Below, piece after piece: positions 22,407 through 34,660 of a stretch of 64,000 bases of DNA. The translations under genes were made by a program, and so were the position numbers. Source of the stretch: Tyto alba (lineage: Eukaryota > Chordata > Aves > Strigiformes > Tytonidae); assembly GCF_018691265.1 (NCBI RefSeq), contig NW_024881321.1, forward strand, positions 15,255,387 to 15,319,386, in the 5' to 3' direction. The first letter of the stretch is position 1; every line of letters starts with the position of its first letter. Under the pieces are notes generated by a model, which saw nothing but the letters and a program-made list of their open reading frames with translations, did no database searches and was not told the DNA's origin.

Positions 22407-22846
22407 TGCTGCGATTGAGAGACGGGACGCAGCTCGATGCAAGCAAAGTGTCCCATTTATTATGATTCTTCGCATACTTTTATACTAGTTCCTAGATAGC
22501 GTGTTACACACTAATTGGTTTCTTTAAGGTATACCAAAGATTTATTGGCTTACATTCTACATCAGTCATTCAGGGATTAGCTAATGCTAAAGGTTTTTTT
22601 TTCTAAGCATACACTTTCTAAATGCAACATTCCTACCTAAAAAAACAATAACTCCCAGTTACAGGATATCTGCTCCACTGCGCCTAATCTTAACATAAAC
22701 ATCAAGTTAGCACCCCCTGTTCCTCCTGCACAGAGTTCTTATCTTATTCTTTCCAAGGTCTGTGACCCACAAGCTCCAGCACGTCTCCTTCTATCAATTG
22801 TGCGATGCTGGGGGTTTTGCTGAGAGCAGCCAGACCCTGGCCTACA
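22407..22846 (-). mobile_element. 5' LTR of the provirus
   Basis: 440 bp, TG...CA ends, with 7 visible differences from the 3' LTR. TATAAAAG lies at 22477-22484 and AATAAA at 22456-22461. It is followed at once by the primer binding site, which fixes it as the 5' LTR. Confidence 0.95.
22477..22484 (-). promoter_or_regulatory. TATA box of the proviral promoter
   Basis: TATAAAAG on the minus strand near the U3/R border of the 5' LTR. The same box is intact in the 3' LTR at 15598-15605. Confidence 0.75.
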
Positions 22847-22852
22847 CCCTCC
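22847..22852. repeat. 6-bp target site duplication of the provirus, right copy
   Basis: CCCTCC after the 5' LTR, pairing with 15522-15527. Both lie within the G-rich U5 region of the host ERVL LTR. Confidence 0.85.
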
Positions 22853-23283
22853 CTCCAGTTGAGAATGGGGAGGGAATCAGAGGGGCAAAGGGAGACTCGC
22901 GGGTTGAGATAAAAACAGTTTAATAACAGTAACAGAACAATACGCTGACAGCAGTATCAGCAGGTAACGTACAATACAGCTGCTCACCTCCTGCTGACCA
23001 ACACCCACCTGCTCCCAGCCAGCCATCCCCAACACAAAGGCACCACAGCAACACTCCCAGAAGTGAGAACCCCTCTAGGCCCACTCCTGCCTTTATATAG
23101 TGAGCACAATGTCACGTGACATGGGATATCGGCCAATCGGGGCCCAGCCCTCCAGCTGTGCTCCCCCCGCCCCCGCACACAGGTGAGGGCACTGGGACCT
23201 GGGCAGCCCCTGGGGTCTCAGGGTGCTGCAGCTCCTCCCGCTGCCAAACCAATGGGAGCTCTGCTCCAGCCCCAACTAGGACA
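22847..23283 (-). mobile_element. ERVL solo LTR interrupted by the provirus (main part)
   Basis: On the minus strand it starts TGTCCTAGTTGGGG at 23283 and runs in step with the ERVL LTR at 10464-10956, through TATAAA (23092-23097) and the ATTAAA region to GGAGGGAGGG at 22847, where the class II provirus is inserted. Only a short piece continues on the far side of the provirus (15511-15527). It was therefore already in place when the class II virus arrived. Confidence 0.85.
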
Positions 23284-25584
23284 GTATGGTACTGTTCTGG
23301 CCTCAATTGGGCAAGCAGTTTACTTGTTGATTGCTAGTTTTCAATTTCACAAGCAATTAGAATATTATTCTTAAAGTAATATATAATACTAATAGTATTT
23401 TTTAATTCTAAAATTCTGATCTCATTCCTTCAGGAGAAAAAAATAATTACTTTTCCTATTCAGACTGAGATTATGATCTTATTCTCAAGCAAGTTTGTGC
23501 TTGGATTCTGTCTGTGAAATCTCTTCAGTCTATCTTTCACTCCCATGTAGTAATCATAAAGTGAGATTATAAAGTTTCATATTGCAAATGCAGGTAAGCT
23601 ACTGAACAAAAAAAAATATATATAATTCTAATAGACCAAAACCATTCCAACAGCTAAACCAAAATAAAAATTATAAATAATAAAATAAATAATTATAAAA
23701 TAAGCAATGAAATCATGCATGTAACAAAAGAATTATATCATCGAGAAATACAAGTCTTCTGGAATGATGAACTCAAAATACTCTGAAAATATCACAGTCA
23801 TTATCAAATTGAAACAGTAAAAAGATAATGTAGAATTGAGACTCGGATATGAGTCTGAAATTCAGAGGGTTATTATTTGAACTACTAATTTGATTAGTCA
23901 CAGAATTCTTTAAAGGGCACTAGGAAAAGCTCAACAATATGTAACAGTGGAAGACTAAACTAGTGCCTGTGTCAAATTAAATGTCTCATGTCTCTGTTCA
24001 CAGAATATTTAAAATGCGGTATAACCAACTTTTATTTTAATTTCCGTATTGAACTAGATACATAAATCTCTTAGCAGCTCACTGAATTTTCATGTAGCTT
24101 ACAGTAATATTGCAATGTAATCCTCATAAAATTCTACAGGATACATTTACGAATATGAATGAACAAGTGTTATGAGTAAGAACACAGACAGATGCAATAC
24201 AGTCAGTTTAGGATATCTCTATTTGTTATGTAGACTAGAACCATTATACACTAACGATTTTGCTCATACTGTTATGAAAAATTAAGAGATGCTATAACTA
24301 GCAAAGCATTAACTTCTTAGCCCTCAAAATTTTTTGCATTTCAATGCATTGCCAATAAAGATTAAAAAAATATTTTTTAACATTTGTAAATGATTATGCC
24401 AATTTTGACTCTTTTTCTCTTGTAAGAAAGTTGATGTACCAGAGAAAAATCAGTTTCCACATCATAAAACCTAATAAGGCTGCAATTTTATGTCTTTGTC
24501 TTGTAAGGAAATAAATGGTACAATTACATTCCAGGAACACTCTAGGGGAAGACAGGTACTCAACAGACTTGTATGAATGTTTTCCAGGTAATCAGTTCCT
24601 CTTTTATTATTAATTTTCCATAAAATATAAAGATAAAATACCTCTTCAAGAAAGTAGTAATGTTACATACCAAATACAGACTGTTTCATTACAAGTGCTT
24701 ATATGTCATTATTTTCACTAGGAAACAAGTACTCTTTTAGAAATACTATACTGAGCTACAACAGTGTTAATTTCTTAGATCTCCTACTTTACCTTAAATT
24801 TTGAAGAACTTAACATCTTGTATTCATACCTAGGAAGCCTTTATTAATCAAGTTCTTTGTGTAAGCGTATGCATGGTAAAAGACGTTTATGTGTCCTTTA
24901 AATGTATCTATTTGTTTGTGGTTTCAGTTTACCCAAAATACACTAGATTATGTTAAATTGGAGATGGACTAGAATTTTGTAATCTGAACAGATTTGGTTT
25001 ACTTAAATATCACTGTTTTTTGATGAATACTAGTCTGTTTTGATTACAGCACAAGTTAAAATGGCTCCTGCAGAAACAAACAAATAAAATTGTGTATAAT
25101 TTAAGCATTAACATGTTCCTGGGTACCAGACCTCTTATTTGCAAATGTTGGAGGTCTCTAAACTCCCCCAAAGGTTCTTTAGAAAACCACAAGGCAATTT
25201 CTCTCTTTCTTTCTCAGATTTACTACATATGTGGAGATATATATAAGTACTTTCTAGGTGATTCTACCTGAGTAACTGAAAAGTTCAGGAAAAGAGGGAG
25301 GTATTCAGTTGTGTAAACACAAATAATTTCAGGGACATTTCAGGCACTATGGTATATTCTGGTTTACCTTTCACTTGCTGGTCTGGAAGGGTTCAAAGGC
25401 CAGTCCTGAAAGCTCTGTAAGAGTATTAGTGTCTGAGCTCTACTGGCCACCTAAGCTTAGGCAACTGAATCTGTTCCAGAGAGACTGAAGTGAAAAAAGG
25501 GAAAGAGAAGATAGAGAACTTCTACACTCAGTTCTTGTTGCTTTTATTTCCTTAGTCCCTGGACCCACCATATGCTTCTACCAG
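23284..25584. other. AT-rich intergenic DNA
   Basis: No gene or known repeat was seen. Confidence 0.6.
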
Positions 25585-26085
25585 ACCAGTCTGTTACAAG
25601 CAGGCTACAGAAATGCAACATGGACATACTGCAGAGAGTCCAACAAAAGACCAGAAGGATAATGAAAGGACCGGAGCACCTTTCATATGAGAAAAGGCTG
25701 AGAGAGATGGGACTGTTCAGCGCAGAGAAGAGAAAACTCAGGGGTCTTGTCAATGTATATAAATACCTGAAGGGAGAGGGAACAGAGGATGGAGCCAGGC
25801 TCTTTTCAGTGGAGCCCAGTGACAGGACCAGAGGCAACGGGCACAAACTGAAACATGGGGGTTTCCCTCTGAACATCAGGAAACATTTTTTTTATTGTGA
25901 GGGTGGCTGAGCCCTGGCACAACTTTTCCAGGGAGGTTGTGGAGTCTGCCTCCTTGGAGATACTCAAAAGCTGTCTGGACGTTGTCTTGAGCAGCCTGCT
26001 CTAAGTGGCTCTGTTTGAGCAGAGAGGTTTGGCAAGATGACCTCCAGACATCCCTTCCAACACCAACTATTCTGTGATTCTGTGA
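25585..26085 (+). mobile_element. CR1 LINE 3' end
   Basis: It contains the C-terminal CR1 ORF2 text (peptide-like pieces [19 protein letters not shown] and [19 protein letters not shown] in the plus frame from 25572), then the 3' untranslated region with 'ggcaagatgacctccagac', ending in ATTCTGTGATTCTGTGA repeats. It is a 5'-truncated copy of about 0.5 kb. The frame is open to 25910 but lacks the reverse transcriptase core. Confidence 0.88.
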
Positions 26086-29000
26086 AGTCACTAAAATTAA
26101 TTTGAATAGAACTACTCTAGTCATTAATTTAGATATAAATAGATGTGTTTTGAGTACTGCTCTTGTTATTTGAATAGATGGTAGTTTCAACTTGGGTTAC
26201 ATTTTTTAATACTTTTATTTGCTCTACAATTTAAACTATTTTCAATTTCACTTTGTAGCTCATACAAGAACTTGTTATTCCCTAGACAATATAGTTCAGT
26301 TATTTCTGCTTTAGAATGTACTGAATATATCCCAAGCTTTGGATGCATCCAGAATCATTCAAAACAATATGTGTACTACATCATGAGTCCTTCTCAATAG
26401 GACTGAAATCCTGTTAGGTTCTAACTCTGGACAAATAAAAAATTTTTGTTCATAATAAAATAAATGCCCAACTTCTGTCTTCAGTCAGTGGAAATAATTG
26501 CTCATTTCTGAAAATCTCTAAAGAGTGGCCTTATCTGATCATATCAGTTTTCCAATTTCTCCTGAGGTAGTGCATGAAGTAGAACAGTGCCTTCATCCAC
26601 TGAATAGCAGCACACCCAGATTTTTCCTTGTGAATGGCTGCTCTAGAAGATAATGTTCATGATCTCCCTTTGTGTGTTTTGTAGCCTAGCGTCCATACCT
26701 CACGATGTAAGAGGGACACTTTTGTTTTATTTTGAAAGGAATGGTACTCAAAGGTCCAAAGTCAGGAGGCAGTTGCACTCACATATTCCAGGAGTACCAC
26801 AGCAATTAAAAAAGAAAAGAAGAAAAGAAAAAAAAAAAAAAAAGGAAAAATGTTTTCAAAAATCCTATGAGCAGGTTAGAAGGACTTTTACTACCACTTT
26901 CACAGAAAAAAAAAATGAATTAAAATGAAAAAGGAGGTTGAATATTAGAATAACATAGTAACAGCCATAAAATCCTTGATCTAACAAGCAAGAACTTTTC
27001 ACTTCAATTAAAGAAAAATTCACTTATAAAGAAACAGTGACATAGAGCAATCATTTTCAGTATGCCCCTTGGAATGCTCAGTCCCTTAACATCCAGTGAA
27101 TAGCTCCATATTCTTAATTAACATCTTTGCACTTAAGTTTTGCAAAAATAATATCCTTGTCTATGTTATGGGACTGAAAACATATGGAAATGTGTTGTGT
27201 GAATGAACAGAATCTGTTGAAATGCTTCTATCCTAATGATGTTGACTTGAAAAAAAGGAACAGGCTGGAGGAGACGACTTTTGGAATGAATATCATACCC
27301 TGTATTAATAAGTCTACATAAATGGTAATTTTAAGGATCTTTAAAAAGCTGAGGGGATTAGATACTGTGCCAGGGGGTGATGGATGGAAGAATATATTGT
27401 ACTATCTATTTCTTTGAACATTTCAGCAACTTTACCCATCAAATGAATAATAAATTGAGAATTATATACCTAATTATAAAATGTGGGCAGATAGGTCTTA
27501 GAAATTTTTTTACAAGAATTATTCATGGTTTACAAGAAGAAATGGTTTCATATCTCTTCAGCATAATGTTACAATGGAGGAAATTAGACCAGTTGGAGCT
27601 GTTCCTTGCATTTTACATTTAATTTGCAGTCTAATATTATACTGATTTTTTTTTTTTTTTTTTTTTTTAAGATTCAAATCTTCTGTACAAATACTCCAGG
27701 CTGAAGTATGTATACAATCTATGCTCAGCTACAATATCTCTAGTTGCTCAGATATGCTATTTATAGTTGAACACATCTTTGCAACTTTTTTAAACACCTG
27801 TATACACCAGGATTATTCAATCCAGGAGAATAATAGGTTAGAATAGGATCATACTGATGTCTCAACAACCTTTCTGCTATTTAAATGTTGTTGCTTGACC
27901 AATTTGTTATGTATTAGAATGGAAGAATGGTTGAAACCTAAAGAAAATGGTTAGACATTTAGATACTTTGACATTTTCCATCGATATTAATATGGTTATA
28001 AAAGTCATCCTTGATGTCATTTAACAATGAAGTAATGTTTATTAATTAAAAATGTTGTTTAATCTGTTTTAGATACTAAAGGCTACATATTCTTTTATTC
28101 TTTACTGTGATTGATTCTAAATCTGCAGAGAAGCAAAACCTTTCAGAAACAAAATTAAATTTAAATAAGATTTTAACCCTCATAGGTTTGTGGACTCCTG
28201 AGAATACCATTCAAAGAATGAAAAAAAAGTTTTCTACATTAAACATTATGCATCTGTTCCTCTGAAGTATATAAACTCTATTTCCAATGCATGTTAAGAT
28301 GAAAATATTCAGTTCAGTGGTATAAAAAAAGATAACATATATGATTAATTAAATGTATCTTGGAAGGACAATACATGTTGTGCAAGTATATGAATGCTTT
28401 TCTATCAAGAATCTTGGTAATTTACTGTATGGTTTGGAGATAGATTGAAAGCACTTTCTGGTTGTAAAAATAATGTAATTTGATAGTGAACATCTAAATG
28501 TTAAAAGACATTGTGTTTGTGTAATACAAACACAGCTTAAAAACTGAAAGCAAGGCATTCCTAATAAAACACTTCATATAATTTTTGTTTCTACAGATTA
28601 TATATATGATTGGCAAAGCATATTGGTATCAACTTGGAATGCAATGTGATTAAACTAAAAGTGGTTTTAATATAATGCAGTGTGAATTTGACTTAGTATA
28701 TTAGTCTAGTACAGTATATGCCATGTGCATATTATATGAACCAATGATTAATTTTCCTTTTCCTCCAATAGAAATTCAAAATATACGGAGAAAGATTTAG
28801 AATAATCCAGATTAAAATAAAATACACTATTCTAATACCATTGCTTTAATTTATAATTTTGTCAATGAAGAACACTTACACTAGTAATTTCTAACACAGT
28901 GCCTCAAAAATTAAATACATCTCCCTATATTGGTATAACAAAGCTCTTCCAAAATATTTTAACACAGCAATGAGTGGCATAGTTTATTCTGTTAAACAGT

Positions 29001-29755
29001 TTTTGACTGTCGAAATCCATTCTGCTATCTTTCTTTATAAAATTATTAATATCACAGAAGTCTTGAAATAGTTTGAAATAATGACAACAGACAATAAACA
29101 TTTACTATAGATGTTTTATCTTTTTTCCTATTATGAACTGACTTTTTTTTTTTTTTTTCTTATTGTGTGTGATAGTTTTCATCTGGTTTTGAGTAATGGG
29201 GGGGAAAAAAAAAACAAAAACAAAAACAAACCAAAAGTTGTGTAGGGAATTAGCTAATTCTGGCAATCCAGAAATCATTACTTGTCTTTTATGTTTTCCT
29301 ATAATAAACCAAAATCAATTGATTTGGACCCTGACTGAGAGTTCTCTAAAGTCAAAGACAATCTTTCTATTAATATTAACAGATTTGGATTGGAACCTTT
29401 CTGTCTGCAAAACAGCATAAAAAATGTTTTATTCTTTTGTTGTGTGTTTTAGTAAATGTAAATTTCAATTGTGCACAGAAACATATCCTATATGAGAATA
29501 TATCAATAGGATAATTTCACCATAATAGTGATAACATTATGCTATGTTATACTCTTGGGATTATGCTGTTATTTCAGATTTAATTACTAAATTAACACAC
29601 ATTTCCCAAGTTTATGTTTATAAATTAAATCTATTGTCAATCATTGTACTTCACCTAAGTAACAGAAAAATATCCATTGTTTGTTGCCGGCCTTATTCTT
29701 CACTGTTGGCACTGCTTTTGCAATGTGTATGTTCTGACTCTCCTTAGTATTAAGA
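26086..29755. other. AT-rich intergenic DNA with homopolymer tracts
   Basis: It has an A-rich tract near 26806-26848, a T run of about 25 near 27644-27668, and a T run near 29143-29158. No gene was recognised. Confidence 0.6.
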
Positions 29756-30520
29756 AGTCCACACCCCCTTCCTGTCCAACCCTCCTATATGCACTGAAGA
29801 TTGTTAGATGATGTAGAATATTTCATAGGCCAATTTGGGTCCATTGTTCTGGCTCTGCTCCCTCCCAGCTTCTTTTATACCAGTATACTAGCAGGACATG
29901 GGAAGTTGGAAAGTTCTTGATCTCTCAGCAATAACTGAAAACATCAATGTATTATCAACATTATTGTCATACCAAATCCCATATGGAATCCAAAACACAG
30001 CACTATTCTAGCTACTAAGAAGAAAATTTAACTCTATTCCAGACAAAACCAGGACAGTATCCACCCCTTATTCCATACCATTTATGTTATGCTCAAGTTT
30101 CATATTTCCTGATATGTTCTAATTAATTACCATCCATTTCCCAATTTTTTTGATATATACACATGGATATCATTCCATTAATTTACGGGCCATCCCTCTA
30201 AACTGTATAGTGAGCTCATTTAGACCACAGTTTTGGGTTCCATCTGTCATGACAGTCTTTTAAGGCAGGATGGGTGATGCAAAGTTAGCTCAGTCAGTAG
30301 AGCGGGTGAATTTGGATGCAGCAGGTGAATGGCATGCAATCTCTGCTACATTTGGAGCTCGTAGTTGATGTATCTGGAGTGGTCTGTGCTCATGGTCTGC
30401 TGTCTGGAGATGCCAATCTTGAGGAAGTTGCTGGGCACCAATTGCTAAAATCAGTCCTGACTCTCAAAGTTCAGTTATTTATTAACCTGTGTGATTCTTA
30501 ATATGATGCCATAGATGCAC
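29756..30520 (-). mobile_element. ERVL 3' fragment: partial 3' LTR plus internal 3' region
   Basis: On the minus strand the LTR starts TGTCCTGGTTTTGTCTGG near 30047 and runs down to about 29756, where it is truncated. It matches the LTR that starts at 33910. Upstream of it (30048-30520) the minus strand aligns with the ERVL internal 3' region at 10030-10463, sharing 'tgacagatggaacccaaa', 'ctactgactgagc' and 'gcccagcaact'. No coding frame remains. Confidence 0.8.
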
Positions 30521-33500
30521 AGGTGTTCCAGAGCTTCATCCTGTTCCAGTGCAGTGAAAATGTGGGCATAGGTCATGTCTGAACATCAAGCTTTTACTTA
30601 CTTATAGAAAAAAGATTAATTTCTCCACATTACTGCTAACTTCTAGAGCCTGTATAAGGTTCTACTCCATTCAGAAGTTGCACATTTACAAGTTTGGGTT
30701 TTATCAAAGTTTAATGCCAGTGTGAAAAACAAGGTCTCATAGTAGGTTTTCTCAGGGGTCTTCAGGGTTTTCAGGTAGTTCCCCCATGTAGTACTGTTTA
30801 ATAACTTACTACTTGTAAGGAATTGTAAGGTTATAAAGCATCTGGTTATTTCATTAGCAGAATATTAACACTGAAGATTTATGGAAAATTTGATAACAAC
30901 TTTAGTTGACACTATGTATTGTGTTCTTAGATTATATTTGCAAAAGAGCCATAATTTCTCTTATCTTAGTGTTATCCTTTGCTAAATTTGTTAATTTAGC
31001 TGCTTAATTTAAAACTGTTCTTTTTTTTTTTTTTTTTTTTTAAACACCATGTGATACCATCTAATCTCTTAAATAACTGCCTAATTCTTGTTAACTTCCT
31101 GTAGTTAGACATTAAGAGGATAACATCTGACATTCAACTGGACTCAAAAGTGAACAAAGAACCTGTGATTTAGCTCTTAGTGCTCACATAGCACAGCAGA
31201 GCTTCAGGAAATCAAGATTTAGCAGAAAAAAAATGTTGTGATTTTGCTTCAGATGGAACATCCTACAGTTTGACCTTGAAGGAAAATTACAGGTTCTTGA
31301 TTGGACTAAATGCAAAGACAGTCTGTATCTCATGAGATCTCTTTGAATGTATTTATTTTAGGATATCACTGAAGTAAAATTATTATAGCCTTATATTTGG
31401 AGAGGTTATGTAGAGGACTGCAACTTTCCATTTAAATTACATCAGATTTCAAATACTTTTTTAAAAAAGAAGCATTGAGGCAAGAAGGAAATTTTTTTCC
31501 ATCTAAACTTTGCATGCTTTTACCTATGATACAAGCTAATGGGAAGTTTCAAACATTTACTAGTACTTTTTTCTGCTCACTGGATTTAAACTAACTGTAG
31601 TGTAAGTCAGCCAATTTGTAAGTCAGAAATCAGGAATGAAAGCTAACACTTCCTGAGATAGTCTAACAGGAACTGAAAATGTGCATGCAAATTCTACAGA
31701 AGTACTTGAAAAATAGCCTTGTCCTATTTTATAAGAATGACACTAGATTTCTCTCATTCCTGGCCCTTTTTTAAAAAACTATATTTTTGGCATTGGTTGG
31801 TTAGTGAGAGTGGAGAGCAGTCAGATTCTGCTCTTACCCTACATGTCTCTTCTGTTTAAGTTAGCAGTCTAATTGCACTTAATAAGCTCGACTAGTAAAG
31901 TTTTTTTTCAAAGGAGAATTTGCATGACCTGCCTAATTGCCAGAACCAGCTAACAAAGATATTTTTGTTCCTGAAATATGGAAGAAAACAGACATTCTTT
32001 TTTTATGAATGTAAAAATTAAAACCATGAATACTTGTTGAGTGTCCTCTTGATTTGGCCAATCAACATTAGAATCTCTATTTGGAGAGACTTTATTTTCA
32101 GGACTATTTCATTCAAGGTGCAGGGGCACATGCAGTTGAGATGAAGGACTATTAAGTTGATATTGATTAATATAGTAGGAAATTTGAATGAATAAAACAA
32201 AGGTATCCATACTTGGGACTGAATTCAATGCTAAGGTTGTGCTCAATCCCGTATCAGATTAACATAAACCTCAGTATCTTAATGAGATTTCTAGAAGGCT
32301 TTTCTGTTGATGGAAGACCTGTTGAAATTCAGGGGCTAAGGTCTAGTCACCTTAACACGTCCTGCCTGAATTCTTTTATATAATGTGATTCTTGTCTTCA
32401 GGCAGTTTTGTGTCACAAGTCCCTAACTCTCTTTACTCAGTTTTGGATAAAGAGGAAGATTTGACTTTTGTTTGAAATTCAGAGCAATATCTGACTGGCC
32501 AAGGGTTAGAAACCTAATTTGCATCTTGTACTCTACACAGAGTTCATCATCATAAATATATAATTGATTTGTCTCCTGGAATGAATTATGAAGTTGTCAC
32601 TCAACACATTTCCCTCACTAGTTTTGGTAAGACATGTGACCTATCTCATCTCAGGAGGCATGACACAAAATATCTATTTTGTGCTAAGAAGTGTCCTTCA
32701 CTGCTCACAATTGCTTCCTATTTGGATTTGTCCTAACAGTTATATTGAGAATGGGACAATATCTTTCTACTACTTGGGAACTTAGATTCTATACTTACTC
32801 TACTTCTGCAATTATGCACTAACAAGACTGTTCTGTTTTTTTGGTTTTGTTTTTTGTTTGTTTGTTTGTTTGTTTGTTTGTTTGTTTGTTTGTTTGTTTG
32901 TTTGTTTCTCATATGAAGGTAATACAATCATTCTCAATCAGTGATATCTCTTGTACTTCACATTCTCACTACTTTCTTAAAACAAGAAAATTAATTACAT
33001 ATTTCCAGTTAATGTCTGAGTCTCTCCATTTTCTTTTTTTTGGGAGCACACTTTAAATTTGTTAGCTCACACCTTATTCTCTCTCTTCCTTATATTTATA
33101 ATTTGCAGTATTTTCCAGCTTAGAATCTTTTGTAGCTATTAATCAGCTGCTTACTGCCTGTTTTAGACTTTAATAAAGTTAATAATTTTACACTGCATAT
33201 CCATATTTCACATATTGCTGTTCATTGTTCTCCTTTATTTACTGTACCTCACACAGCTTTCAACCTATAAACCAGTTTTAATGCATAAGGTAATTGCAAT
33301 TAATTTTCAAGTAATATTTCTTACGGTGTATACACCATCCTTTTTAAAGAGTATATTTCATCAGCTGCATTCCCTAATTTTTGCTTTTATCTAAACACAG
33401 ATCAAGAATGTTTTGAAATACTTGCTGCTTATTAATCTGTATTGTGCATCAATCATGAAAATATGTTCATCCTTTACAGGTTCACCTTTATATATATGAC

Positions 33501-33909
33501 TCATCATTTTAGTGGAAATTAAAACTCTCTAAGAGGATAACAAGCTTCAGGGTTGCAATTTTAACCTGAAACTTCTGTATTTTAATTTTTTGAAACTTTG
33601 AATACTGATTTTAGCCAAACTGAAACTAATAATTTTAACTGGTATAGTAAATTCATTAACTCCTTAATAAATTCTGATGCTACAAGATGCACATGGAAAA
33701 TAAATTGTTGTTTATACTTCTGTTTAATTTTCTAATTTATGAGACAATTTTCATTTTGCATGGTAAAAATAATGACATTAAATCAAAACCTTGCACAGTT
33801 TAATTCTTGTGCATTTTATTTTTAGCGCATTGAAATTATTTTTTTTTTTTAGAATATGTACTACATAGTAATTATTGAATCTGTATGCGTAGACCAAGGA
33901 ATCATTTAA
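30521..33909. other. AT-rich intergenic DNA
   Basis: It holds a T run of about 22 (31020-31041) and the TTTG microsatellite listed separately. No gene was recognised. Confidence 0.6.
32853..32907 (+). repeat. (TTTG)n microsatellite
   Basis: About 13 tandem TTTG units, nearly perfect. Confidence 0.95.
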
Positions 33910-34385
33910 TGTCCTGGGTTTAGCTGGGATTGAGTTAATTCTCTTCACAGTAGTTGGTATAGTGCTATGTTTTGGATTTAGGATAAGAATAATGTTGATA
34001 GCACACTGATGTTTTAGTTGCTTCTGAACAGTGCTTACACTAATTCAAGGACTTTTCAGCTTCTCATGTTGCCCTGCCAGCAAAGGAGGCTGGGGGTGTG
34101 CAAGAAGCTGAGAGGGGACACATCCAGGAGAGCTGATCCCAACTGGCCAAAGGGATATTCCATACCAAATGATGTCATGCTCAGCGTGTGAAGGAGGAGA
34201 AAGCTGGCTGGGGGGGGCTGCTGCTTGGGAGCAGGCTGGGAACTGGTTGGCTGGTGGTGAGATACTGTTTTTCATTTGCATCACTTCCTGTTCTTGGATT
34301 TTATTTCTCTCTCTTTCTGTTATTTTTCTTTTCATTACAATTTATTATTAGTAATAGTATTAGTATTAATATTAACAAATCATAA
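33910..34385 (+). mobile_element. Truncated ERVL-type solo LTR
   Basis: It starts TGTCCTGGGTTTAGCTGG at 33910 and carries the family's U3 text ('gtgctatgttttggattta', 'gggatattccataccaaat', 'gatgtcatgctcagc'). It fades into a TTATTA-rich stretch near 34340-34385, before the usual polyadenylation region and the CA end. No internal sequence precedes it. Confidence 0.8.
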
Positions 34386-34628
34386 AAACTTTAAGGTCTG
34401 AAGAAAATACTGCTTACAGTGATTAAGGAAGTTGTAAGTTAAGGCATGAACCAAACTGTCCTGAGAAACACCAGCCAATATAGGCATGATCCTACATATT
34501 TGGTAGGGTTAATCTTTAAATTTTATAAAAAGGTTACAAAAAATGAGCTGTATGTTTAGCAAAGAAACCTACCTTTTTAACTGGAGTCTTTACCAGAGTA
34601 AATCTACTAATTGGAGTTGTGCATTTGT

Positions 34629-34660
<32 letters not shown>

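Larger units (their letters stand above)
15528..22846 (-). mobile_element. Full-length class II endogenous retrovirus (7.3 kb, defective)
   Basis: A complete proviral structure lies on the minus strand: 5' LTR (22407-22846), tRNA-Trp-like PBS, gag, a dUTPase-protease frame, pol, env, polypurine tract and 3' LTR (15528-15967), bracketed by CCCTCC duplications. The two LTRs are each 440 bp and differ at about 7 positions by eye (1.6 percent), so insertion is fairly recent on an avian time scale. The gag-pro-pol frames use the betaretrovirus plan, with dUTPase in the pro frame and two -1 steps. The Env transmembrane subunit and PBS resemble avian alpharetroviruses. Lesions seen are two stops in gag, one frameshift in the dUTPase, one stop and one frameshift in pol, and one stop in env, so the copy is defective. 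Confidence 0.95.

Noticed and set aside
30286..30310. tRNA-like A box (gttagctcagtcagtagagcg), suggesting a tRNA or tRNA-derived SINE
   Set aside because: No B box or cloverleaf follows, and on the minus strand the segment aligns with the ERVL internal 3' region at about 10200-10240, which explains it.
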